Positions 57,546 to 64,000 of a stretch of 64,000 nt of DNA are shown here, piece after piece. Numbering within the stretch: position 1 is the first letter of the stretch; the number at the start of each line of letters is the position of its first letter. Source of the stretch: a virus; the IMG/VR virus record IMGVR_UViG_3300044761_000059, positions 1 to 64,000 of that record. One strand, written 5' to 3'. Below the pieces are notes generated by a model, which ran no database searches, was not told the DNA's origin, and saw nothing but the letters and a program-made list of their open reading frames with translations. The position numbers were made by a program, and so were the translations under genes.

Positions 57546-57780
57546 TTGTGTGTTGCGTTACCGGCCTGTCGGCCGGGGCCCTCGTAGGCTCCCCCGTCCC
57601 CCGGGCCGTTCCCCCCCGGGCCTCTCCCCTGGCGGGGCGGTACCGGGCTTCGCGGCGCGGGCTCTGGAGGGCCGGGCGCGTTAGGGATTCGCGGGTGCCA
57701 GGCTCCCTTCGGCCTCTCTTATGTGCGCTCCCCGGGGGCTCTCTTTCGCCGTCTTCCCCGGATCCGCTTGTTGGTGGCAT
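57541..57780 (-). CDS. Possible 79-codon frame after promoter P4
   Basis: An Arg/Pro/Gly-rich frame with GGAAGGGGGG before its ATG, about 30 bases after the likely start site of P4. Composition looks like out-of-frame GC-rich DNA, but its TGA sits at the beginning of leader copy C as real stops do at copies A and B. Uncertain. Confidence 0.35.
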   Translation of the reverse strand: MPPTSGSGEDGEREPPGSAHKRGRREPGTRESLTRPALQSPRREARYRPARGEARGGTARGTGEPTRAPADRPVTQHTR

Positions 57781-58015
57781 CCCCCCTTCCGGTGTTACTT
57801 GTGTGTCTCTAGTTGCAAGTATAACGCCTGTTACGCCGTTGTCAACGGAAAAAGCGCCATCGGCAAGCAGTTTAGTCGGGGTGTTTATGCGGACTTACGG
57901 GGGTGGCCGGCGGGAGGCGCCCCGGGGGGGGCTGGGTGGCCCCCCTGGCGGGGCGGGCTGGGGGCTTCTGCCACGGGGTAGGTAGCCGGGTTCCTCAAGC
58001 CTGGGCGTCTCCGGC
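57781..58015 (-). other. Intergenic region with promoter P4
   Basis: Holds a GGGGGGC/GCCCCCC hairpin near 57930 that lacks a T run, then an AT-rich stretch with promoter P4 (57818-57845). No gene is seen here. Confidence 0.6.
57818..57845 (-). promoter_or_regulatory. Sigma70-like promoter P4
   Basis: Minus strand TTGACA (57845-57840), 16-base spacer, TATACT (57823-57818), nearly the consensus, in the most AT-rich stretch of the early region. It would drive the genes from 57780 to 52571. Confidence 0.8.
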
Positions 58016-58309
58016 TCAGAGGCGCCTTGCCAGGAACGAGAGCAGGTGCGTCCTGGGGTTGTCCTCCAGGGCCATCGCCGGGTCCGCCTGCTCGGCGCGG
58101 GCCGGGCAGGCGTCCGGGCCCCACAGGGGATCGAAGTTGAACGGCCACCGGAACCATCGGCCGGTCTTTCGGTTATTCAGGGCAGCCTCCAGGCCGCCGG
58201 CGAGGAGGGCGTCGATCTTGGCCGGGTCCAGGTCCCAGCGGTAGGCGCAGCGGAGATGGCTGTCTCCCGGGATCTCCCGCCGGTACCCGCAGCCGCGACA
58301 GGGGAGCAT
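58016..58309 (-). CDS. Zinc-binding protein
   Basis: A 97-residue protein. MLPCRGCGYRREIPG then HLRCAYRWDLD at the start, and DACPARAEQ later. Helical end. ATG overlaps the directionality-factor-like stop as TGATG. Not recognised. Confidence 0.6.
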   Translation of the reverse strand: MLPCRGCGYRREIPGDSHLRCAYRWDLDPAKIDALLAGGLEAALNNRKTGRWFRWPFNFDPLWGPDACPARAEQADPAMALEDNPRTHLLSFLARRL

Positions 58310-59490
58310 CAGAGGATCCTCCCCTGGGCCGGCGGGGGCTCGCCCTGGGCCGGCGGCTTCGCCCGGGCCGCGATGGCGTCCAGGCGGTCCTTGAAGGCCT
58401 GAGCGAGCCGCTTCCGGACGGGCTCCGGCTTGGTCTCGATCGTCGGGTACTGCCGGTCCCACAGCATGTCGACGCCGCCGCCCGTGACCGCCTTGCCGAG
58501 CTCCTCGAGTAGGCCGAGCTCCCACTTGGTGGCCGGGTAGTGGGCCTGGGCCGGCTGCGGTGGGGCTGGTGCTTGGGGCGCCTGGGCCGGCACTGCGGGC
58601 TGGGGGATGGCGGTCGCGGCCGCGGCCTTGGCCGCCTCGGGCGAGTCCTCCTCCACCAGCACGGCGCCCGGCGTGTCGTCCGGCCCGTCGTCCACCGCCG
58701 CCGGCAGGGCGAGGCGCTCGGTCGGGGCGAAGAGGGCCTGGGCGCTCCCCTGGAGCTTGATCATGTCCTCGAGCGTGTAGGGCAGCCGCGGCTTCAGCAG
58801 CCAGTGGACGCTTTTCTTGCCCTCGTACTCGATCTCCTCCGGCTCCCGGGTGAGCACGAACGGGATCAGGACCACCCGGTTGAACGGGGGCGTGGAGGCC
58901 TTCAGCCAGTCCACGATGCTATTCATGGCGACGATGTTGTTCCAGCTCCCGGTCGTGATCTGGTAGACGCCGCCCATGCTGATCTTCGGCAGGATGACGA
59001 ACAGGACGCCCTGGGCCCGGCAGACGCCCTCGTCCACCAAGGGACAGCCGGGGCCCTTCTCCGGATCCCGGCAGCCGATCTCCACGAGCGCGTTGTGGTC
59101 GGCCTCCTTGGGGATCTCCTGGAGGAGCCGCGCGTTGGCGTCGTCCAGGATCTTGCCGTCCTTCTTCCGGATCCACACCAGGTCGGCCGCCCGGCGCATG
59201 GCCCGCTCCCCGTCCCCGCGGCAGCGGAGGCCCTGCTGCACGTAGGCCTTGTACTGCTGGGTGAAGAACCGGGTCTCGTCGGCGGGCGGGAACATGACGT
59301 CCAGGGACTTCGGCTTCTCCCCGTACTTCTCCTGGACCTCGGGCGGGCAGACGAAGTAGTCGACCTCCTTCGGGTACTCGACCGGGCCCGTGGGGGTCTG
59401 CTTCACCATCTTGATCCCGAGCCGGATCTTCCCGAGGCGGGGCAGCCGGCGGATCTCCGAGAGGCCCTTGATGCGGGGCTGGACGGGCAT
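58309..59490 (-). CDS. phiC31 gp3-like recombination directionality factor homologue
   Basis: A 393-residue protein. RLPRLGKIRLGIKM, VEYPKEVDYFVCPPE, SLDVMFPPADE, GLRCRGDGERAMRR and the zinc-like set Cys90, Cys140, Cys149, Cys157, then GVYQITTGSWNNIVAMNSI, match the Gp3-like family in order. In phiC31 this factor turns a serine integrase toward excision. No integrase is in this window. Many relatives occur in phages without known partners, where the role is open. C-terminal 130 residues are Ala/Pro-rich. Confidence 0.75.
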   Translation of the reverse strand: MPVQPRIKGLSEIRRLPRLGKIRLGIKMVKQTPTGPVEYPKEVDYFVCPPEVQEKYGEKPKSLDVMFPPADETRFFTQQYKAYVQQGLRCRGDGERAMRRAADLVWIRKKDGKILDDANARLLQEIPKEADHNALVEIGCRDPEKGPGCPLVDEGVCRAQGVLFVILPKISMGGVYQITTGSWNNIVAMNSIVDWLKASTPPFNRVVLIPFVLTREPEEIEYEGKKSVHWLLKPRLPYTLEDMIKLQGSAQALFAPTERLALPAAVDDGPDDTPGAVLVEEDSPEAAKAAAATAIPQPAVPAQAPQAPAPPQPAQAHYPATKWELGLLEELGKAVTGGGVDMLWDRQYPTIETKPEPVRKRLAQAFKDRLDAIAARAKPPAQGEPPPAQGRIL

Positions 59491-59500
59491 GGGGTCTCCT

Positions 59501-59773
59501 TTATGCGGTGCGCTCGAAGGGCGCCGGCGCTATGATCCCGAACTCCCCCCGGGTTGTAAAGCGGAGGATCCGGACGGGCTTCTGGAAGCGGTCCGCGACC
59601 TCCTGGGCCAGGGGCATCAGGGAGGCGACCCGCGCCGGATCGGCGCCGACCAAAGGCATCCAGTAACCGGCGTCCGTCGTCGCGCCGATCCGGATGAAGT
59701 GGGCAACGATGCCCTCGTCGTCTGGGCCCGTGTCCTCCACTACGAAAGCGAACATCTCGGTGATCCGCGGCAT
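59501..59773 (-). CDS. Hypothetical protein
   Basis: A 90-residue protein with MFAFVVEDTGPDDEGIVAHF and a helical centre. ATG overlaps the upstream gene's stop as TGATG. Not recognised. Confidence 0.55.
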   Translation of the reverse strand: MPRITEMFAFVVEDTGPDDEGIVAHFIRIGATTDAGYWMPLVGADPARVASLMPLAQEVADRFQKPVRILRFTTRGEFGIIAPAPFERTA

Positions 59774-60048
59774 CAGCCGAGCCCCTCCTTCCTCAGCGCC
59801 GCCTGGAGTACGCCGATCACGGAAACCTGCTGGTGGCAAGCCATGATGCTGATTGTGTTGAGGGCCTTCTCGTATTCCTCCAGGGGGCCCGCGAGGGTGA
59901 GGGCTTCGGCAGGCGAGAGCGAAGGCAGTGCAGCCCTCGCTGCCTTCACTCCATCGGCCACCCGCACCAGGAACATCCCCATGCCCGGGCTAATGGAGGA
60001 GACGCCGTGCTCCGTCAGGTAGGCCGCCGCCTTGGCGATCGCGCTCAT
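59773..60048 (-). CDS. Helical protein
   Basis: A 91-residue protein, nearly all helix (AIAKAAAYLTEHGVSSI, EYEKALNTISIMACHQQVSV). ATGA overlap on the right. Not recognised. Confidence 0.5.
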   Translation of the reverse strand: MSAIAKAAAYLTEHGVSSISPGMGMFLVRVADGVKAARAALPSLSPAEALTLAGPLEEYEKALNTISIMACHQQVSVIGVLQAALRKEGLG

Positions 60049-60302
60049 GGTGAGGTCTCCTCTAAAAACTCGATCTCGTCACATCCTACCCCTTGAGCCT
60101 CGCACCACTCCCGGATGGCGTCGTTCCACTCCTTGCGCTCGCTGGGCGAGAGGAACTTCCAGTTCTCTTTGGATACGATGCGCTCGGTCTTTTGATAGGC
60201 ATAGATCACCGCCGGATGGACTCCGGCCTCGCGCATCGCCTTCAGCAGGTGCTGCTCAAAGTCCGCCGCGTCCACGTGGCTCGGTTGCTTCTTCTTGGCC
60301 AT
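60045..60302 (-). CDS. Hypothetical protein
   Basis: An 85-residue protein: basic start, helices (DFEQHLLKAMREAG, YAYQKTERIVSKENWKFLS) and an acidic end. ATGA overlap. Not recognised. Confidence 0.55.
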   Translation of the reverse strand: MAKKKQPSHVDAADFEQHLLKAMREAGVHPAVIYAYQKTERIVSKENWKFLSPSERKEWNDAIREWCEAQGVGCDEIEFLEETSP

Positions 60303-60458
60303 CTAGCTCTTCCGGTCGGGCTGCTCCCGCTCCGACTGCGCCTGTCTCAGGCGGCCCTTGCGCTGCCGCCGCCGGCTCCGGCGGAAGCTCTCGAACCACC
60401 GGCCCAGGAAGAAAGCCGCCACGAAGGCTCCGACCATCCAGCCCGCGATCTCGATCAT
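60303..60458 (-). CDS. 51-residue single-pass membrane protein
   Basis: A membrane span at about residues 3-20 (EIAGWMVGAFVAAFFLG), then a very basic Arg-rich tail. GGAGGAGGGATC upstream of the ATG. Function unknown. Confidence 0.55.
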   Translation of the reverse strand: MIEIAGWMVGAFVAAFFLGRWFESFRRSRRRQRKGRLRQAQSEREQPDRKS

Positions 60459-60470
60459 GATCCCTCCTCC

Positions 60471-60620
60471 TTATTGGTGGGCGTGTCGTCCGTGGAGCGG
60501 CATATCGGTTACGACCTGGCATCCCCAGCAGAACCACACGCGCTCCCCGCAGACGTCGCAGAGGGCCAGGTAGCAATCCCCGCTGCACTCCGCGCACGTC
60601 CGGTGGCCCTTCTCAGGCAT
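60471..60620 (-). CDS. 49-residue zinc-knuckle protein
   Basis: Eight Cys in a B-box-like spacing: TCAECSGDCYLALCDVCG then FCWGC, ending His-rich. A compact double zinc site. Too short for the usual search limit. Not recognised. Confidence 0.55.
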   Translation of the reverse strand: MPEKGHRTCAECSGDCYLALCDVCGERVWFCWGCQVVTDMPLHGRHAHQ

Positions 60621-60947
60621 CTAGCCCTCCCGCACGATCCGGGCCTTGCAGGTCGGGCACTCGAGGACGTCCACTCGAGGGTAGTGCTCGTGGCCGCTCG
60701 GCCGCATGCCGCCTTCCCACTGGTTCAGGAGCGGCCCGGGCTGGCCGTGGAAGACGACTTGCGTGACGCCCACGGCGATCACCCGCATGGGGCGCTGGAG
60801 CGCGACCGGCGGGAACTTCTCCGCGGGGAGATCGCGCCCCGTCGGGTCCTTGACCGAGCAGTAGCGGTTCGCGGCGCCGTAGACCTGAGCGTCGGGCGCG
60901 CCGGCGCCTTTGGTCCCGGGCTGGGCCTCGCAGAGGCAGTAGAGCAT
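60621..60947 (-). CDS. Hypothetical protein with C-terminal CxxC
   Basis: A 108-residue protein starting MLYCLCEAQPG and ending VLECPTCKARIVREG. Strand-rich centre. ATG overlaps the upstream stop as TGATG. Not recognised. Confidence 0.55.
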   Translation of the reverse strand: MLYCLCEAQPGTKGAGAPDAQVYGAANRYCSVKDPTGRDLPAEKFPPVALQRPMRVIAVGVTQVVFHGQPGPLLNQWEGGMRPSGHEHYPRVDVLECPTCKARIVREG

Positions 60948-61105
60948 CAAGGTGTCCTCCTCCGTGTTTGCTCGAGTAGGGCTCTCAGGTCCGCGACCAG
61001 GTCCTTCACTCGGTCTGGCGGGAAGTCCTTCCACGGGAAGGCCAGCAGCCGATCTTCGGCCCGCTTGACCCGTCGCTCGATCAGCTCGAGCTCGTCCTCC
61101 TCCAT
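60947..61105 (-). CDS. 52-residue helical protein
   Basis: Highly charged helix (EEDELELIERRVKRAEDRLL, RVKDLVADLRALLEQT). Begins one base before the stop of the SSB-tail protein. Not recognised. Confidence 0.5.
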   Translation of the reverse strand: MEEDELELIERRVKRAEDRLLAFPWKDFPPDRVKDLVADLRALLEQTRRRTP

Positions 61106-61106
61106 G

Positions 61107-61529
61107 TCAGAACGGCACATCGTCGCCCTTCGTCCGATCGGCCGGTGGCTCCGGGGCGGACGGCGGCGCGGCGGTCAGCAGGGCCATGTCCCGGGCTGTC
61201 CGTTCCCGGATCTCCCGCGCCTCCTCCCGCTTCTCGTAGTCCATCCAGCGGCGCCAGTCGTTCTCGAAGGCCTTCTTGTCCTCGTAGGGCTTCTTCTCGA
61301 ACCGCTCGTAGTAGTCGAGCTCCTCCAGGGAGGCGAAGGTTTTCAGCGTGACCGTGACCTCGTCGAAGCCGACCAGGCCCATCATCATGGTCTGCGCCGC
61401 CCCCCGATCCTGCGTCCGGAGGTCCGTGATACTGCCGAACGTGATCACGTAGAACGGCCGGTCGGCGCTCTCCTCAGCTGCTCGGGTCCCCCGGACCAGC
61501 AAGTCCAGGTCCAGGGTCGGCTTCGCCAT
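61107..61529 (-). CDS. Protein with SSB-like acidic C-terminus
   Basis: A 140-residue protein. Strands FYVITFGSITDLRTQ and GLVGFDEVTVTLKTF could be part of an OB-like barrel. A charged helix follows, and it ends GDDVPF, like the DDIPF tail by which SSB proteins recruit partners. It overlaps the Cas4-like nuclease gene by 56 bases. A single-strand-binding or recombination partner role is inferred. Confidence 0.65.
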   Translation of the reverse strand: MAKPTLDLDLLVRGTRAAEESADRPFYVITFGSITDLRTQDRGAAQTMMMGLVGFDEVTVTLKTFASLEELDYYERFEKKPYEDKKAFENDWRRWMDYEKREEAREIRERTARDMALLTAAPPSAPEPPADRTKGDDVPF

Positions 61530-62676
61530 CGGCGGCCTCCTTCTTCTTCGCCCGCTTCTCGGGCTTTGGGGTGGGCTTGGTGATCCGGAGGGTCAGGCTG
61601 GGCTTGTTTCGGCGCGTGCGCTCCAGGATCTCCGGGGGTATCTGCTCCTGGTCCACCGACCAGTGGTCCTGCAGGTCCAGCCGGATCACGTAGGGGCCGG
61701 CGCGGCCGCCGCGGAGGCCAGCAGCCGCGATGTCCCGCACGATCCCGTCCCGGAGTTCTTCCTTGTGCTTCCGGTCCCGGGACTCGTGGCCGCTCACCTC
61801 GAGGTACAGGGCGGCCCGGTCCTCCCACTCCTTGTCCAGCTGCGCGTCCTCGGCCAGGGCGGTGTACTCCTTCTCGTAGCCGTCCCAGCAGGCCGCGGCC
61901 CACCCGCAGTAGCCGCAGGGGTACTCCGTCCCGAGCTCGAAGGGGCGGGCCGGCAAGGTCGCCGCGGCCCGGTACCGTTCGATCTCGGCGAACTTGGCGA
62001 TCGCCGCCTGGACGACGCCGGGCATCTTGAAGCCTGGCGCGCTGCGCTCGCCGTCGCTCCGGATGATCTCCTCCACGGTGAGAGTGTCGCCCCCCGCTTC
62101 GTAGTCGCAGAGCAGCTCCATGTACTGCGCCGTGTTCTTGTTCTTGAGGAGGAGGAGCCCCTTGGTGAGCTCCGGCGCGAGCAACTGGACGGCGCGCATG
62201 TAGATGGCCAGCTGGGTCAGGTTGTCGAGGGGCCAGCCCCCCTTCCAGATGCGATCGTACCCGAAGTGGTTGATCGCCTTGTGTTCCAGCATGAAGTCGA
62301 CCCGCGCCAGATCCGTGAGGATCCCGTCGGGGTGGCCGTGGAGGTCCTCGGCCGGCAGCGCCTTCTTGCAGATGTAGCACCACCGGGTATGCCCCTTCTT
62401 CCAGGGCAGGACGGCGGGGAGGCTCACGGCCATCTGCTCTGAATGCAGGGTGAAGGCGGTCTTGCGGATCCAGTCCTTGGTCAGCTCCTCGTGCCAGGAG
62501 GAGTCGTCGAAGATGAGCATGGCCCGGCCGGGGAAGGGCTGCCGGGGGATCCCGGCGGCGTGGTAGGTGAGGGCCCGGATGCACCGCTCGGGGCCGGCCG
62601 AGGATGGACGCTCCGAGTAGTCGGCGGGGGGGCCCTGGAGCTCGGCGGCGATCTTCGGGATGACGTCAGCCAGCAT
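61474..62676 (-). CDS. Cas4/RecB-like PD-(D/E)XK nuclease
   Basis: A 400-residue protein. His62 in SSWHEEL, Asp117 in GHPDGIL, Glu131-x-Lys133 in FMLEHKAIN form the catalytic set, and Cys32 with Cys254, Cys257 and Cys263 (PCGYCGWAAACW) fits a 4Fe-4S cluster as in Cas4 and AddB-type nucleases. An extra WCYICKKAL at about 100 may bind zinc. Phage members act in recombination with annealing proteins. The C-terminus is Lys-rich. Followed by the SSB-tail gene. Confidence 0.85.
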   Translation of the reverse strand: MLADVIPKIAAELQGPPADYSERPSSAGPERCIRALTYHAAGIPRQPFPGRAMLIFDDSSWHEELTKDWIRKTAFTLHSEQMAVSLPAVLPWKKGHTRWCYICKKALPAEDLHGHPDGILTDLARVDFMLEHKAINHFGYDRIWKGGWPLDNLTQLAIYMRAVQLLAPELTKGLLLLKNKNTAQYMELLCDYEAGGDTLTVEEIIRSDGERSAPGFKMPGVVQAAIAKFAEIERYRAAATLPARPFELGTEYPCGYCGWAAACWDGYEKEYTALAEDAQLDKEWEDRAALYLEVSGHESRDRKHKEELRDGIVRDIAAAGLRGGRAGPYVIRLDLQDHWSVDQEQIPPEILERTRRNKPSLTLRITKPTPKPEKRAKKKEAADGEADPGPGLAGPGDPSS

Positions 62677-62893
62677 GCCCGGCCCCCTTCCTGGTGACCT
62701 GCAGGACGACCTGGTGGGCCTCCTGAACCCGGAGGCCGGCGTAGCAGCGGGGGCAGAGGTCGGCCTCGGCCCTGTCGGCGAGAACCTTCTTGCTGTCCGC
62801 GCTCATGGGGATGATGGCGATGGCGAACCAGTCGGGGATCTCCCCCTCGCCGACGGGCCTCTCGCAAGCGTCACAGAAGATGCGCTCGACCAC
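62666..62893 (-). CDS. Zinc-binding protein
   Basis: A 75-residue protein with IFCDACERPVGEGEIPDW and DLCPRCYAGLRVQEAH, a Cys4 site with strands between, like small zinc-bearing proteins found with nucleases. GTG start, AAAGGAGGACCCG upstream. Overlaps the nuclease start. Confidence 0.6.
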   Translation of the reverse strand: MVERIFCDACERPVGEGEIPDWFAIAIIPMSADSKKVLADRAEADLCPRCYAGLRVQEAHQVVLQVTRKGAGHAG

Positions 62894-62907
62894 CGGGTCC
62901 TCCTTTC

Positions 62908-63051
62908 TCAGTCCGGCGCCCGCCCAAAGCCGAGCGCCAGGAAGATGGCCAGGCAGAGGAACACGGTCAGGGCCAGCCAGGCCAGGCCGGCGGGATCCGG
63001 CGGTGCCACCGGGGCGCAGGGCCTCCAGAGCGGGCAGGTGGCCCAGCTCAT
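62908..63051 (-). CDS. 47-residue membrane protein
   Basis: One membrane span (about residues 22-41, GLAWLALTVFLCLAIFLAL). ATG overlaps the upstream stop as ATGA. Possibly lysis-linked because of the nearby spanin, but only a guess. Confidence 0.55.
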   Translation of the reverse strand: MSWATCPLWRPCAPVAPPDPAGLAWLALTVFLCLAIFLALGFGRAPD

Positions 63052-63257
63052 CGGAGTTCCTGGCGCCGGCCGCCGCGCGGGCGGCGGTCCGCCTGGGCGC
63101 GGCGCCGCAGTTCCTGGATCCAGCCGTTCAGGGCGAGGGTCGCCTTGCCGGCGTCGAGGAGGTCCAGCTCCTGGGCGCTCGTGTTCTGCCCGAGGAGCCG
63201 CTCCTCGACGTGCAGCCGGCGGCCGTCGTACCAGACCCGGAAGCTGTTGTCGTCCAT
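63048..63257 (-). CDS. Hypothetical protein
   Basis: A 69-residue protein starting MDDNSFRVWYDGRRLHVEER, ending in an Arg-rich helix. GGAGGAG upstream fixes this start over an earlier GC-rich extension. About 130 bases from the P2 start site. Not recognised. Confidence 0.55.
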   Translation of the reverse strand: MDDNSFRVWYDGRRLHVEERLLGQNTSAQELDLLDAGKATLALNGWIQELRRRAQADRRPRGGRRQELR

Positions 63258-63389
63258 CGGCTCCTCCGTGAAAGGCCCCCGGGGGCGAGGGGTCACAACG
63301 CCGGGCAAGGCATGGCGGCGCGCCGGCCCAGGCATGGCCGGCGTGAGTGTTCCCCCGGAGGCGTGAGTGGGCGGGGCATCGGCGGGCAG

Positions 63390-63417
63390 GTTATACCGTC
63401 AGTGCAACCGCTGGCAA
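63390..63417 (-). promoter_or_regulatory. Promoter P2 with shared operator-like core
   Basis: Minus strand TTGCCA (63417-63412), 16-base spacer, TATAAC (63395-63390). Shares GGTTGCACTGNNGGTATAAC with P1. Like P1 it follows an intrinsic terminator and has an ATG ten bases after the -10, here a 28-codon frame of no clear merit. Confidence 0.6.
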
Positions 63418-63420
63418 GGG

Positions 63421-63472
63421 AAAAATGGGGGCGCCCGGACGGGGTGTCCGGAATCCGGGCGGGCGCCCTTGC
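63421..63472 (-). terminator. Intrinsic terminator T2
   Basis: Minus strand arms GGGCGCCCG and GCGCCC with an inner CCGGAC/GTCCGG stem and ACCCC loop, followed by CCATTTTT. It lies immediately after the spanin-like gene. Confidence 0.75.
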
Positions 63473-63477
63473 GGCGT

Positions 63478-64000
63478 CTACTTGGCCAGAAAATAAATGA
63501 TCCCGACGCCGATCCCGAAGACCGGCACCAGGAGGGTGAAGCGGTCGATGATCCGGTCGCGCTGGAGCCGCGCGATCTCATCCCCCCGGACGACGGCGAT
63601 CGTCCGGTACTCCTCCGCCATCAGCGCCAGCGTGTCCAGGACGCTCATGGTGGCGCCGAGCATCACGTCCCGCTCCTGGACCTGCGCCTCGAGCACGGGC
63701 ACCAGCTGGCGGAGGATCCGCTCGGCGGCGAGGTGCTGGGCGAGGGCCTGGGCCGAGACGTCGAAGGCGAAGAAGAGCCCCTCGCCCTTCCCCATCCGCT
63801 GAGGGTCCCCGCGGCAGAGCCAGAGCCCGGGTTGTCCCGGGGCCGGCTTGCACTCCAGCTGGGCGGGCGGGATCCCCTCCTCTACCTTCGGGAGCTCGAT
63901 CGGCTTGGCCGCCTCCCGCATCGTGGCGACGCTCTGGCGCAGCCTGTCGAGCGGCTCCCGGGGCAGGGGCGGCAACGGGGGGAGGTGCGAGACGCAGCCG
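63478..64000 (-). CDS. Probable unimolecular spanin (u-spanin), cut by window edge
   Basis: In frame from the edge it reads GCVSHLPPLPPLPREP, so a Gly-Cys lipobox end and Pro-rich stretch, then a mostly helical periplasmic-length part (about residues 30-145) and a C-terminal membrane span (LVPVFGIGVGIIYFLA). An N-terminal lipoprotein plus a C-terminal span is the layout of u-spanins such as T1 gp11, which fuse inner and outer membranes in Gram-negative hosts at lysis. The signal peptide lies outside the window. A TTG at 63975 would remove the Cys, so I reject it as start. Confidence 0.65.
   Translation of the reverse strand, partial: GCVSHLPPLPPLPREPLDRLRQSVATMREAAKPIELPKVEEGIPPAQLECKPAPGQPGLWLCRGDPQRMGKGEGLFFAFDVSAQALAQHLAAERILRQLVPVLEAQVQERDVMLGATMSVLDTLALMAEEYRTIAVVRGDEIARLQRDRIIDRFTLLVPVFGIGVGIIYFLAK

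Noticed and set aside
63303-63385. 28-codon frame starting ten bases after P2's -10
   Set aside because: Sequence looks random and the spacing alone is not enough to call a gene. Kept only as a remark on leaderless spacing.

Overview
This 64-kb window is one side of a tailed double-stranded DNA phage genome, or an integrated or metagenomic copy of one. Base composition is very GC-rich. Every gene I support lies on the minus strand, so transcription runs from the right edge to the left edge. Genes are packed with ATGA, GTGA and TGATG stop/start overlaps and strong GGAGG-type ribosome sites. A likely unimolecular spanin at the right edge argues for a Gram-negative host. The head module is Mu-like (gp29-type portal, MuF, I-type protease, gp36-like, gpG-like) and the tail is long and non-contractile in type, with tape measure, DUF2163-like hub and NlpC/P60 peptidase.

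Layout in transcription order. (1) 64000-58016: spanin-like lysis gene, terminator and promoter, then small genes, a Cas4-like PD-(D/E)XK nuclease with four cluster cysteines, a protein with an SSB-like tail and a phiC31 gp3-like recombination directionality factor homologue. (2) 57845-52571: a near-consensus promoter, then small genes, three of them preceded by a recurring leader element, plus DUF932-like, DUF6166-like and ribbon-helix-helix proteins, closed by a strong terminator. (3) 52530-43038: promoter, XRE regulator, DUF4406-like protein, ParB, a HerA-like ATPase, then a 1.1-kb intergenic array of GTCGC-headed units built from five-base steps, then about a dozen small genes. (4) 42946-33550: replication-initiation-like protein, three DNA methyltransferases (two incomplete in complementary ways), metallopeptidase, RuvC-like resolvase and TerS. 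(5) 33374-22698: TerL, portal fused to an ADP-ribosyltransferase, MuF, a secreted lectin-like protein, protease/scaffold, decoration and major capsid proteins. (6) 22530-11280: an 11-kb sugar and methyl-transfer island. (7) 11242-1: fibre-like, connector and tail genes, with the tail-tip protein cut by the left edge.

How the parts may work together. Units 1 to 3 look like early and regulatory functions, with two promoters sharing a 20-base core that may be the operator of the XRE protein. Unit 4 prepares and protects DNA for packaging, and units 5 and 7 build the virion. The ADP-ribosyltransferase on the portal could be carried in the particle and delivered to the host. The sugar island, with a nucleotidyltransferase, HAD phosphatase, three separate glycosyltransferases, one MTase-GT4-GT2 fusion and three methyltransferases, may decorate virion or host surface.

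No integrase, transposase, DNA polymerase, tRNA or CRISPR array was found. The most unusual features are the pentamer-phased arrays (46951-48023 and 42656-42760), the covarying leader hairpin, the portal-ART fusion and a cluster of one-base homopolymer insertions in parB and the ATPase gene. All coordinates for genes shorter than about 60 codons and for non-coding sites were worked out by hand and may be off by a base or two.
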